NCBI GenBank assembly: GCA_017880715.1
Contig: JADGRT010000046.1
Location: forward strand, 1-11,649
From: Verrucomicrobiia bacterium
GTDB taxonomy: Bacteria; Verrucomicrobiota; Verrucomicrobiia; Limisphaerales; UBA1319
Reading direction: 5' to 3'
DNA length: 11,649 nt
In this document: positions 1 to 6,360 of the stretch, piece by piece
Layout of the letters: each line of letters opens with the position of its first letter
Position numbering within the stretch: position 1 is the first letter of the stretch
Notes under the pieces: model-generated
The model's input: only the letters and a program-made list of their open reading frames with translations
Database searches by the model: none
What the model was told of the DNA's origin: nothing
Position numbers and translations under genes: made by a program

Positions 1-57
1 TTTCAGCCATCCCTCCGGGATGACGGCGTTGAATTCCTCGTGACATTGGACATTCAT
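1..57 (-). CDS. Possible start of an unidentified gene, cut by the left edge
   Basis: Reading leftward from an ATG at 57-55, the frame is open to the window edge (19 codons, beginning MNVQCHEEF). It lies 53 nt downstream of the stop of the DeoR-type regulator gene and on the same strand, so it could be the next gene of that transcript. No Shine-Dalgarno sequence is visible and 19 residues are too few to name a family. It may equally be a chance frame. Confidence 0.3.
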   Translation of the reverse strand, partial: MNVQCHEEFNAVIPEGWLK

Positions 58-110
58 GTCGGCTTGGCGCGTGCGTCAACCCGCCAATGCCGACGTGCGA
101 TCCGCGCGGT

Positions 111-887
111 TTATCCCGCCTCCGAGGATGATGGCGCGATAATCACTTCCAACCCTCGCGCTCGCAGTTGATTGACCCAATCCATCGGCGCGGCGCTATC
201 GGTAACCAGCACGTCAACCGCCTCCAGACCGCAGAGCGGCGACACCGATTGCCGGCCAAACTTCGTATGATCGAGACAGAAGATTACTTTCTGCACGGCA
301 CGAATCATTGCTTGCTGAATCTCGATCAGTAGTCCATGCGAGTTGGTTATACCCTCCGCCGTAATCCCGCCGCCGCTCATGATGGCCACGTCGGCGTGCA
401 TCTTGGAAAACGATTCCACCGCCAGGGGACCCACCAACACCCCTAGACGGGGATAAATAACACCCCCGGAAACCACCACTTCCACCGGACCGGCCGAGGC
501 ATAAAGGTTGGCCACCGGGAGCGAATTGGTGATAATCTGAGGTTTCTTATCCCCTAGATAACGCGCGACATGATAAGGCGTGGTGCCGGCATCGACGATC
601 ACACTCTGGTGAGGCTGGATCAGTGCGGCGCAGGCCCGGCCAATGGCTTCCTTCTCCGCCAATTGACGCGTGTCGCGCGCCGAAAACACAAATTCATCCG
701 TGCGCGGATTGATTAAACGGGCGCCCCCATGCGTGCGCCGAATCGTTCCGCCGATTTCCAAAACCGTCAAATCCCGACGCACAGTCGATACGGAAACACC
801 CACGTGCTGGGCCAGTTCATCCAGAGCGGCAAACTCAACCTTCTGGAGGTGCTCGGCAATGCGAAGTTGACGTTCTTCGGCTTGCAT
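111..887 (-). CDS. DeoR-family transcriptional regulator of the BMC operon
   Basis: A 258-residue protein with the full DeoR architecture. Residues about 6-57 form the winged helix-turn-helix, with recognition helix SVSTVRRDL (32-40) followed by the typical wing segment GGTIRRTHGGA. Residues about 75-235 form the DeoRC sugar-phosphate sensing domain, including VDAGTT (98-103), the usual phosphosugar-binding loop. Length is normal for the family. The ATG at 887-885 is the natural start because the HTH begins right after it; no clear Shine-Dalgarno sequence precedes it. The gene is divergent from the microcompartment operon and shares a 94-bp control region with it. By family precedent it would repress the operon until a phosphorylated intermediate, perhaps fuculose- or rhamnulose-1-phosphate, binds. 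The ligand is inference. Confidence 0.93.
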   Translation of the reverse strand: MQAEERQLRIAEHLQKVEFAALDELAQHVGVSVSTVRRDLTVLEIGGTIRRTHGGARLINPRTDEFVFSARDTRQLAEKEAIGRACAALIQPHQSVIVDAGTTPYHVARYLGDKKPQIITNSLPVANLYASAGPVEVVVSGGVIYPRLGVLVGPLAVESFSKMHADVAIMSGGGITAEGITNSHGLLIEIQQAMIRAVQKVIFCLDHTKFGRQSVSPLCGLEAVDVLVTDSAAPMDWVNQLRARGLEVIIAPSSSEAG

Positions 888-981
888 AAGATCAAAATAT
901 GGACGATTATGGAAGATATTGCAAGAAAAGATTTGACAGTTTGACCGATTTTTGGGATTTTTCGTTCACAAAGGCAATTAT
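888..981. promoter_or_regulatory. Divergent control region between deoR-type gene and BMC operon
   Basis: This AT-rich 94-bp gap must hold both divergent promoters. A consensus -35 TTGACA lies at 933-938 on the plus strand, with only a poor -10 (GATTTT, 956-961) at 17-bp spacing. Two tandem direct repeats overlap it: TTTGACAG/TTTGACCG (932-939, 940-947; period 8) and GATTTTTGG/GATTTTTCG (947-955, 956-964; period 9). Direct repeats of this size are plausible DeoR-family operators. A Shine-Dalgarno AAAGG (970-974) precedes the pduL ATG. On the minus strand only a weak -10-like CATAAT is visible. Exact promoter positions are inference. Confidence 0.5.
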
Positions 982-1665
982 ATGGCGTCAGTGTCTTCCG
1001 CGCCGCCTCGAGCGGTTATTGAAAAGTTGGTGCGCCAAGCGGTTTACCAAAGGCTAGGCAAACCGTTGCCGCGCATGGCGATGGCTCCTAATCCATTGGT
1101 GGTCAATGTGAGCGCGCGGCATTGCCATTTGACATCGGAGGCCGTTGAAGCTCTTTTCGGTCAGGGACACAAGCTCACCCCGCTTAAGGCGCTTTACCAG
1201 GAAGGTCAGTTTGCCGCCAAGGAGGTCATCACGCTAATTGGCCCGCGCAGCCGGGTGATCTCGAATCTCCGCATTCTCGGTCCCTGTCGCACTATGAACC
1301 AGGTCGAGTTGGCGTACACCGACGCCATTGCCCTGGGTTTTGAAATTCCGTTGAGGCTTTCCGGGGACATCGAAGGCACACCCGGGTGCATGCTGATGGG
1401 ACCGGCTGGGTTTTTCGAGATGCCCAACGGGGTTATCCGGGCCAGGCGCCACGCGCATTTGCACCCGGACGATGCCCGTTTTTACGAGGTGAACAACGGC
1501 GATGCGATGCAACTGAAGATCGGGGGTGAATGCGGCATCGCCTTGAAACAGGTGCTGGCGCGCGTGCAGGAGAGCTTCAAGCTCGAAGTTCATATCGACA
1601 CGGACGAGGGCAATGCCTGCAACCTGCAGCCCGAAACCGCGTGTGAATTGTCCAAACAACCTTAA
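982..1665 (+). CDS. pduL: PduL-type phosphate acyltransferase (microcompartment PTAC)
   Basis: Transfers the acyl group from acyl-CoA to phosphate, regenerating CoA inside the microcompartment; in this locus probably lactyl-CoA to lactyl-phosphate. The 227-residue protein shows the two-lobed PduL fold with metal-binding histidines: VSARHCHLT (H47, H49), RRHAHLHPDDA (H157, H159) and EVHID (H204). GPRSR (87-91) holds a candidate phosphate-binding arginine. Residues about 10-26 (AVIEKLVRQAVYQRLG) form an amphipathic helix of encapsulation-peptide type, followed by a Pro-rich linker. The ATG at 982 is preferred over an in-frame TTG at 952 because AAAGG lies 7 nt upstream and residues before it look like leader sequence. 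It is the first gene of the operon. Family assignment is firm; the acyl substrate is inferred from context. Confidence 0.93.
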   Translation: MASVSSAPPRAVIEKLVRQAVYQRLGKPLPRMAMAPNPLVVNVSARHCHLTSEAVEALFGQGHKLTPLKALYQEGQFAAKEVITLIGPRSRVISNLRILGPCRTMNQVELAYTDAIALGFEIPLRLSGDIEGTPGCMLMGPAGFFEMPNGVIRARRHAHLHPDDARFYEVNNGDAMQLKIGGECGIALKQVLARVQESFKLEVHIDTDEGNACNLQPETACELSKQP

Positions 1666-1713
1666 TCCGTCGTTCCAACTTTATTCTCACAAACAAATTA
1701 ACGAGGAAAAACC

Positions 1714-2004
1714 ATGAGTGAAGCAATCGGCATGATCGAAACCAAAGGCTACGTCGGCAGCGTGGAGGCCTGCGATGCCATGGCCAAGGCCGCCAATGTG
1801 TCCGTGGTGAAAACCATCCCCATCGGCGGCGGCATGATAACCGTCCTGGTCAAGGGCGACGTCGGCAGCGTCAAGGCCGCCGTGGACGCCGGGAGCAAGG
1901 CCGCCAGCAAGGTCGGCGAGTTGATCAGCTCCCACATTATTGCCCGTCCGCATGAAGATCTGCTCAAGACCTTCATCGAACCCGCTGCCAAAACCTCCAA
2001 GTAA
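1714..2004 (+). CDS. BMC-H hexameric shell protein 1 (GGG pore)
   Basis: A 96-residue single Pfam00936 (BMC) domain that assembles into hexagonal tiles forming the flat facets of the shell. It opens with the signature AIGMIETKGYVGSVEACDAM and has the GDVGSVKAAVDAG helix and the IARPHEDL edge motif; the lysine/arginine-rich edge is where hexamers meet. The pore loop is PIGGGM, with glycines 38-40 lining the central pore. It has the best ribosome binding site of the operon, GAGG at 1703-1706, 7 nt before the ATG, consistent with high shell-protein demand. The short C-terminal tail after residue 85 is typical. It is followed after 27 nt by a second BMC-H gene. Confidence 0.96.
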   Translation: MSEAIGMIETKGYVGSVEACDAMAKAANVSVVKTIPIGGGMITVLVKGDVGSVKAAVDAGSKAASKVGELISSHIIARPHEDLLKTFIEPAAKTSK

Positions 2005-2031
2005 TTCAACCCTTATTTTTAATTCTTTTTT

Positions 2032-2313
2032 ATGGTCCAACAAGCAATTGGCATGATCGAAACCAAGGGGCTTTGCGCCCTGCTCGAAGCCAGCGATGCC
2101 GCCCTCAAGTCGGCTAACGTCACGCTGAGCGGCTGGGAAAAAATCGGCAGCGGCTATGTCACCGCCTTCTTCCGGGGCGATGTCGCCGCCGTCAAGGCCG
2201 CCACCGACGCCGGCGCGGCCGCGGCCGCCCAAGTCGGGCAGGTGATCAGCGTCCAGGTGATTCCGCGGCCGCACGACGACCTGGCGGTTTTAGGCAAGTG
2301 GCTTCAGCAATAA
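2032..2313 (+). CDS. BMC-H hexameric shell protein 2 (GSG pore)
   Basis: A 93-residue BMC-H domain, clearly paralogous to the gene just upstream (QAIGMIETKGL at the N-terminus, GDVAAVKAATDAGAAA helix, VIPRPHDDL edge motif). The pore loop KIGSGY (residues 37-42) matches the canonical KIGSG loop of PduA/EutM-like shell proteins, so this is the most conventional of the three hexamers and a candidate route for small polar metabolites. The ATG lies in a T-rich stretch with no Shine-Dalgarno sequence, only 27 nt after the previous stop, so translational coupling or an S1-type AT-rich leader is likely. Confidence 0.96.
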   Translation: MVQQAIGMIETKGLCALLEASDAALKSANVTLSGWEKIGSGYVTAFFRGDVAAVKAATDAGAAAAAQVGQVISVQVIPRPHDDLAVLGKWLQQ

Positions 2314-2318
2314 ATGAA

Positions 2319-2350
2319 AATCTCAAATCTCAAATCTGAAATTTGAAATC
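2319..2350 (+). repeat. Period-7 repeat between BMC-H2 and acetate kinase genes
   Basis: Four consecutive heptamers: AATCTCA (2319-2325), AATCTCA (2326-2332), AATCTGA (2333-2339), AATTTGA (2340-2346), then a partial AATC. The changing third and fourth units make the tract partly self-complementary (CAAAT, CTGAA, ATTTG at 2331-2345), so it could fold into a small hairpin. It ends 3 nt before the TTG start of the kinase gene and fills nearly the whole intergenic gap. It resembles the short tandemly repeated heptamers described in cyanobacteria, though I cannot say it is related. Confidence 0.8.
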
Positions 2351-2353
2351 GCC

Positions 2354-3550
2354 TTGAAGATCCTGGTCGCCAACCTCGGTTCCACCTCGCTGAAGTACCG
2401 GCTGTTCGATTTTTCGAACGACCAGGAACGGCTGCTGACGCGCGGCGGCTTCGAGCGCGTCAAGGATTACGCGGTGGCGATCGAATCCTGCCTGGGCGAG
2501 CTGAAGCAGGGAGGATGGATTCGAGACGAAGGCGAGCTGGCGGCAGTCGGTTTCAAGCCCATCATAGCCCGCGGCATCAGCGGCTGCGTGAAGTTCGACG
2601 ACCAGGTGCTGGCGGCGATGGAAGCCTTGAACGGGGTGGCGCCGGCCCATAACCCGCCTTACGTGAACGGCGTCCGGCTGTTCGCCCGGCGCATGCCGAA
2701 CACGCCGCTGCTCGGGCTGTTCGAAACCGCTTTTTACCAATGGGCGCCCGAGGCGGCGACCCGCTATGCGGTGCCGGCGGGCTGGCATGAAAAGGGCGTG
2801 CGGCGCTATGGTTTTCATGGGGCCAGCCACAAATTCATTGCCGAGCGCTCCGCTGAATTGCTGGGTCGCCAGGACGTTGCCGAACGCGCGCGCCAGCTCT
2901 ATGTGAACGGCGGCCAAAGCCCGGTGTCCGAACCGGCGTTGCGGGTGATCTCGTGTCACCTGGGCGGCAGTTCCTCGGTGGCGGGCATTCGCAATGGCGT
3001 GGGTATTGGCGCCAGCATGGGTCTGAGCCCGCAATCGGGTCTGCCCCAGAACAACCGCGTGGGTGATCTCGATTCCTTCGCCCTGCCGTTCATGATGCGC
3101 GCAGCCGGTCTGACGCTCGACGAAGCCGAACGCCAGTTATGCCAGGAGTCCGGGCTCAAGGGGCTGTCGGGAGGCTACAACGACATGCGGGACGTCCTCG
3201 CCCAGGCGGCGCAGGGCAACGCCCAGGCAAAGCTGGCGGTCGAGGTTTATGTGCATCAGGCGCGCCACTGGGTGGGCGCCTTTTTCCTCGAGCTCAACGG
3301 CGCCGACGCCCTCGTCTTCACCGCCGGCATCGGCGAGAACAGTGCCGAGCTGCGCGAGCTGATTTGCCGCAACCTGGATCAGCTCGGGCTGGCGCTGAAC
3401 TCCGCAGCCAACGCCCAAGTCGTCCATGGCCAGGAGGCCGTTATCAGCGCGCCGAATTCGCGCGTGAAAATCCTGGTCATTCCCACCAACGAAGAGCTGG
3501 TCATTGCCCGCGAGGCGCGCCGGTTCCTTTTGAAAACAAACCTCAACTGA
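2354..3550 (+). CDS. ackA: Acetate kinase-family acyl kinase, divergent active site
   Basis: Transfers phosphate from an acyl-phosphate to ADP, the ATP-yielding last step; here probably lactyl-phosphate to lactate. The 398-residue length and ASKHA fold motifs fit AckA: N-terminal VANLGSTSLKY, APAHNP (H99), RYGFHGASH (H155), CHLGGSSS (201-208), NNRVGDLD (R235), FTAGIGENS and C-terminal TNEELVIARE. Several catalytic positions differ from the Methanosarcina enzyme: Arg91 aligns with K68, Asp148 with E124 (FETAFYQ for FDTAFHQ), Asn211 with G205, and the GHRVVHGG motif is absent. The start is TTG, since MKILVANLGS matches the family N-terminus and no in-frame ATG is near; a heptamer repeat replaces a ribosome binding site. 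No encapsulation peptide is seen, so it may act outside the shell. Confidence 0.88.
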   Translation: MKILVANLGSTSLKYRLFDFSNDQERLLTRGGFERVKDYAVAIESCLGELKQGGWIRDEGELAAVGFKPIIARGISGCVKFDDQVLAAMEALNGVAPAHNPPYVNGVRLFARRMPNTPLLGLFETAFYQWAPEAATRYAVPAGWHEKGVRRYGFHGASHKFIAERSAELLGRQDVAERARQLYVNGGQSPVSEPALRVISCHLGGSSSVAGIRNGVGIGASMGLSPQSGLPQNNRVGDLDSFALPFMMRAAGLTLDEAERQLCQESGLKGLSGGYNDMRDVLAQAAQGNAQAKLAVEVYVHQARHWVGAFFLELNGADALVFTAGIGENSAELRELICRNLDQLGLALNSAANAQVVHGQEAVISAPNSRVKILVIPTNEELVIAREARRFLLKTNLN

Positions 3551-3591
3551 TTTTTCTTTTACCACCTTAACCTCAACTCTTAATCAACTTT

Positions 3592-3882
3592 ATGTCTCAT
3601 CAAGCCATTGGATTACTCGAAACCCGCGGTCTGGTCGCCCTGGTCGAAGGGACCGACGCCATGCTCAAGGCCGCGAATGTTGAATTGGCCGGCCCCATGA
3701 TGCAGGTCGGCAACGCCCTGGTAACGGCGGTGGTCGTCGGCGATGTGGCGGCCGTCAAGGCGGCCACGGATGCCGGCGCCGCGGCGGTCAAGGCCATGGG
3801 CGGCGAATTGGCCAGCGTGCATGTGATTGCCCGTCCGCACAACGACGTGGATGCCGTGCTGCCCAAGCAAGCGGCCAAGTGA
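3592..3882 (+). CDS. BMC-H hexameric shell protein 3 (unusual GNA pore)
   Basis: A third BMC-H domain of 96 residues: HQAIGLLETRGLVALVEGTDAM at the N-terminus, GDVAAVKAATDAGAAAV helix, HVIARPHNDV edge motif. It differs from its two paralogues at the pore: where they have GGG and GSG, this has QVGNALVT, so G40-N41-A42 would ring the pore, placing an asparagine side chain or backbone at the constriction and bulkier residues than usual. That suggests a different permeability (inference). It lies 41 nt after the kinase stop with no Shine-Dalgarno sequence. A long inverted heptamer repeat follows and separates it from the pentamer gene. Confidence 0.95.
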   Translation: MSHQAIGLLETRGLVALVEGTDAMLKAANVELAGPMMQVGNALVTAVVVGDVAAVKAATDAGAAAVKAMGGELASVHVIARPHNDVDAVLPKQAAK

Positions 3883-3888
3883 AAAACA

Positions 3889-3972
3889 GAAGTTAGGAGT
3901 TAGAATATTATAGCGCGCATGCGCTCGGCTCCAAAATTCCAACTTCTAACTTTTAACTTTTAACTTTTAACT
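3889..3972 (+). repeat. Inverted heptamer repeat with hairpin potential
   Basis: The left arm at 3889-3906 (GAAGTTAGGAGTTAGAAT) pairs with the right arm at 3936-3953 (ATTCCAACTTCTAACTTT), 15 of 18 positions complementary. The right arm continues as a period-7 tract, TAACTTT repeated three times, to 3972, 3 nt before the next ATG. The loop holds a perfect 10-bp palindrome GCGCATGCGC (3915-3924). The whole 93-nt gap between BMC-H3 and the first BMC-P gene is thus a composite hairpin. In the mRNA it could uncouple or attenuate expression between abundant hexamers and rare pentamers (inference). Confidence 0.75.
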
Positions 3973-3975
3973 GCC

Positions 3976-4293
3976 ATGTTTATCGCTCGCGTTGAAGGTT
4001 CGGTGGTAGCCACCAAGAAGGACGCCAATCTGGCGGGCCGCAAGCTGCTGCTCCTGCGGCCGCAACTGGTGGATGACAAAGATCCCACGAAATTCAAGCC
4101 CGGCTCCAACACGATTGTGGCCGTGGACAGCGTGGGTGCCGGGGTGGGTGAATGGGTGTTGTTTTGCCAGGGCAGTTCGGCCCGCCTGGCGCCCAATCTC
4201 AAAGAGGCCCCGGTGGACGCTGTCGTCATCGGCATTGTCGATGTGGTGGATGTCCTGGGCAAACAAATTTACAGCGCGGCGGCGAACACCTGA
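3976..4293 (+). CDS. BMC-P pentameric shell vertex protein 1 (EutN/CcmL family)
   Basis: A 105-residue EutN/CcmL (Pfam03319) protein, forming pentamers that cap the twelve vertices of the polyhedral shell. The beta-barrel signature is clear: MFIARVEGSVVATKKDANLAGRKLLLLRPQ at the start is typical, then AVDSVGAGVGEWVLFCQGSSAR and VVIGIVDVVDV at the end. It carries a slightly longer loop (VDDKDPTKFKPGSN) than the next BMC-P and a C-terminal tail (GKQIYSAAANT). The start follows a heptamer repeat, and no Shine-Dalgarno sequence is visible. It is the first of three pentamer genes in this locus. Confidence 0.95.
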   Translation: MFIARVEGSVVATKKDANLAGRKLLLLRPQLVDDKDPTKFKPGSNTIVAVDSVGAGVGEWVLFCQGSSARLAPNLKEAPVDAVVIGIVDVVDVLGKQIYSAAANT

Positions 4294-4316
4294 ATGTCCA
4301 TGAGTGAATAACGCAT

Positions 4317-5777
4317 ATGAACGCAATTAACGAGAATCTGATTCGCCAGGTCGTCGAGGAAGTGGTCGGTCGTTTGGGTCAATTATCCGGGTCCGCGCCT
4401 GTTTCGGGACCGGCCTATGCTCGGACTTCGGGATCGGCTAAACGCCATTTCGGGGTTTTCCAGGATGCCCCAGAGGCCTGCGAAGCCGCCGCCGCCGCCT
4501 TTCGTCAATTGCAGGAGAAAGGCGTCGCGGGCCGGCGTCGCGTGATTGAAATTGTCAAGACCCTCTCCGAGACCAACGCGGCGGAATGGGGCCGCCTGGA
4601 GCTCGAGGAAACCAAGATCGGCCGGCTCGATCACAAGATCGAAAAACTGAAGGGCCTGCGCGGCCTGCCGGGCGTCGAGTTCCTGAATCCGGCGGCCATG
4701 AGCGGCGATCATGGCATCACGCTGGAAGAATACGCCCCGTTCGGGGTCATTGGCGCCGTAACGCCCTCGACGCACTCCATACCGACCATGGCGTGTAATA
4801 TCATCACCATGGCGGCGGCCGGCAACGCGGCCGTGTTCAATCCGCATCCCGGCGCGGCCAAATGCGCGACGCTGGCGGCCCGCATCTTCAACGAGGCGAT
4901 TTATCGCGAACTGGGCATAGAGAACCTCGCCTGCATCATCGAACAGCCGACGATCGAATCGTTCCAGGGCATCGCCCAGAGCGAACACGTCCGCCTGCTA
5001 TGTGTGACCGGCGGCCCCGGCGTGGTGGCCGCGGCGATGAAGACCGGCAAACGCGCGGTCTGCGCCGGTCCCGGCAATCCGCCCGTGTTGGTGGATGAAA
5101 CGGCCGACCTCGAGCGCGCCGCGACCTGCGTGGTTTTTGGCGCGGCTTACGACAACAACCTGCTCTGCATTGGCGAGAAGGAAGTGTTTGTGCTCGAACG
5201 AGTCGCCGATGCGTTCATGGCGGCGCTCGAGAAACACGGCGCCGCGCGGATCAGCGGTCCGCAACTGGAGCGCCTGACCCAGGAGGCGTTCACCTTCCCG
5301 GCCGGGCAGGGGGCGGGCTGTCCGCATCCCGTGGTTAATCGCAAACTGGTGGGCCAGGATGCCACGGCCCTGGCGCGTATTGCCGGCGCTAACGTGCCGG
5401 CGGGAACGGAGTTGCTGTTCGCCGAAACCGACGCTTCGCACCTGTTCGTCGAAGAAGAACAGATGATGCCCTGTGTGCCGATCGTCAGGGTTCGGAGCGT
5501 CGAGGACGGCATCGTGGCGGCGAAGCACGCCGAGCACGGCTACCGGCATTCGGCCATCATTCATTCGCACAACGTGGCGAGCATGACGGCGATGGGCAAG
5601 GCATTGGACACGACGATTTTTGTGAAGAATGGCTCCAGTCTGGCTGGCCTGGGCATCGGCGGCGAAGGCTACGCAAACTTCTCCATCGCCACGACCACGG
5701 GCGAGGGCATCTGCACGCCGCGCACCTTCACCCGCACTCGCCGCTGCACGATGGTGGATAATTTGAGAATCATCTAA
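4317..5777 (+). CDS. pduP: CoA-acylating aldehyde dehydrogenase, PduP-like
   Basis: Oxidises an aldehyde to its acyl-CoA with NAD+ and CoA inside the shell; in this pathway L-lactaldehyde to lactyl-CoA. The 486-residue protein has an N-terminal amphipathic helix (residues 6-22, ENLIRQVVEEVVGRLGQ), an encapsulation peptide, followed by a Ser/Gly/Pro linker (24-40) and the ALDH body. Visible motifs are EEYAPFGVIGAVTPSTHS (137-154), the cofactor segment with AAAGNAAVFNPHPGA (166-180), AGPGNPP (250-256) and the catalytic cysteine in NNLLCIGEK (C284). Family relatives usually read NLPCIAEK. Its helix resembles that of PduL, consistent with shared targeting. It begins 23 nt after the BMC-P1 stop, with little Shine-Dalgarno support. 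The aldehyde is inferred from the adjacent aldolase. Confidence 0.95.
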   Translation: MNAINENLIRQVVEEVVGRLGQLSGSAPVSGPAYARTSGSAKRHFGVFQDAPEACEAAAAAFRQLQEKGVAGRRRVIEIVKTLSETNAAEWGRLELEETKIGRLDHKIEKLKGLRGLPGVEFLNPAAMSGDHGITLEEYAPFGVIGAVTPSTHSIPTMACNIITMAAAGNAAVFNPHPGAAKCATLAARIFNEAIYRELGIENLACIIEQPTIESFQGIAQSEHVRLLCVTGGPGVVAAAMKTGKRAVCAGPGNPPVLVDETADLERAATCVVFGAAYDNNLLCIGEKEVFVLERVADAFMAALEKHGAARISGPQLERLTQEAFTFPAGQGAGCPHPVVNRKLVGQDATALARIAGANVPAGTELLFAETDASHLFVEEEQMMPCVPIVRVRSVEDGIVAAKHAEHGYRHSAIIHSHNVASMTAMGKALDTTIFVKNGSSLAGLGIGGEGYANFSIATTTGEGICTPRTFTRTRRCTMVDNLRII

Positions 5778-5779
5778 TC

Positions 5780-6061
5780 ATGACCCTGTGTCGCGTTGAA
5801 GGCCACATGACGGCCACGAAGAAACACCCCAGCCTGGCGGGTTGGCGGTTTCTGGTGTGCCAGCCGATCAACGCGGCCGGTGCCGCGGAAGGGCAGCCGG
5901 TGGTCGCGATCGATCCGCTGGGCGCGGGTCTTTACGAGAAAGTCATTGTTTCAACCGATGGCTCGGCGGCGCGTTTGGCGGTGCATGATGCCAAGAGCCC
6001 GGCGCGCATGATGATTGTCGGAATCGTGGATGATGTTTTTCCGGAGGCCACCAAAGGATGA
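5780..6061 (+). CDS. BMC-P pentameric shell vertex protein 2 (EutN/CcmL family)
   Basis: A 93-residue EutN/CcmL domain of standard length: MTLCRVEGHMTATKKHPSLAGWRFLVCQPI at the N-terminus, VAIDPLGAGLYEKVIVSTDGSAARLAV in the middle and MMIVGIVDDV at the C-terminus. The protein forms vertex pentamers. The gene begins 2 nt after the aldehyde dehydrogenase stop and ends in a 4-bp ATGA overlap with BMC-P3, so the three genes are translationally coupled. Retaining three different pentamers suggests vertices of mixed composition or different assembly roles (inference). Confidence 0.94.
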   Translation: MTLCRVEGHMTATKKHPSLAGWRFLVCQPINAAGAAEGQPVVAIDPLGAGLYEKVIVSTDGSAARLAVHDAKSPARMMIVGIVDDVFPEATKG

Positions 6062-6360
6062 GGCTGGGCAAGGTCATAGGGCGGGTGACGCTTAGCCAGG
6101 TGGTTCCCGAATTGCGGGGCGCGCGATGGCTGGTGGTGACGCCGTTTTCACGCGGCTTCTTCCAGCACGGCGCCGAACCTCCGCCGGGCCTGAGCCGGGA
6201 ACCCTCCCTGGTGGTGTACGACAATTTGGGCGGCGGCGTGGGAGACACGATTGGGTTTATCGAGGGCCGCGAGGCGGCCGTCCCCTTCGAGAAGGAACCG
6301 CCGATTGACGCGATCAATGCGGCGTTAGTGGACGAAGTATCTTATCAACCTTTGAAATGA
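6058..6360 (+). CDS. BMC-P pentameric shell vertex protein 3 (divergent EutN/CcmL)
   Basis: A 100-residue EutN/CcmL-like protein, more divergent than the other two. The N-terminal strand is MRLGKVIGRVTLSQVVPELRGARWLVVTPF rather than the usual ATKKxxxLAG form. The core VVYDNLGGGVGDTIGFIEGREAAVPF and the end INAALVDEVSY still match the family. An insertion of about ten residues rich in Phe, Gly and Pro (SRGFFQHGAEPPPGLSREP) sits where BMC-P2 has NAAGAAEGQP. Both ends overlap their neighbours by 4 bp (ATGA), upstream with BMC-P2 and downstream with the aldolase, giving tight coupling. Confidence 0.9.
   Translation: MRLGKVIGRVTLSQVVPELRGARWLVVTPFSRGFFQHGAEPPPGLSREPSLVVYDNLGGGVGDTIGFIEGREAAVPFEKEPPIDAINAALVDEVSYQPLK

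Noticed and set aside
952..981. In-frame TTG start that would lengthen PduL by ten residues
   Set aside because: The ATG at 982 has an AAAGG at 7 nt, and the extra codons lie in the tandem-repeat control region.
2354..2356. Frameshift or missing start in the acetate kinase gene
   Set aside because: The TTG codon gives exactly the conserved N-terminus (MKILVANLGS), and the frame is intact to the stop.
2330..3034. 234-codon open frame antisense to the acetate kinase gene
   Set aside because: No family features, and it crosses the heptamer repeat; the plus-strand kinase explains the region.
3889..3972. CRISPR-like array
   Set aside because: The units are only 7 nt, contiguous and without spacers, and no cas gene is present.
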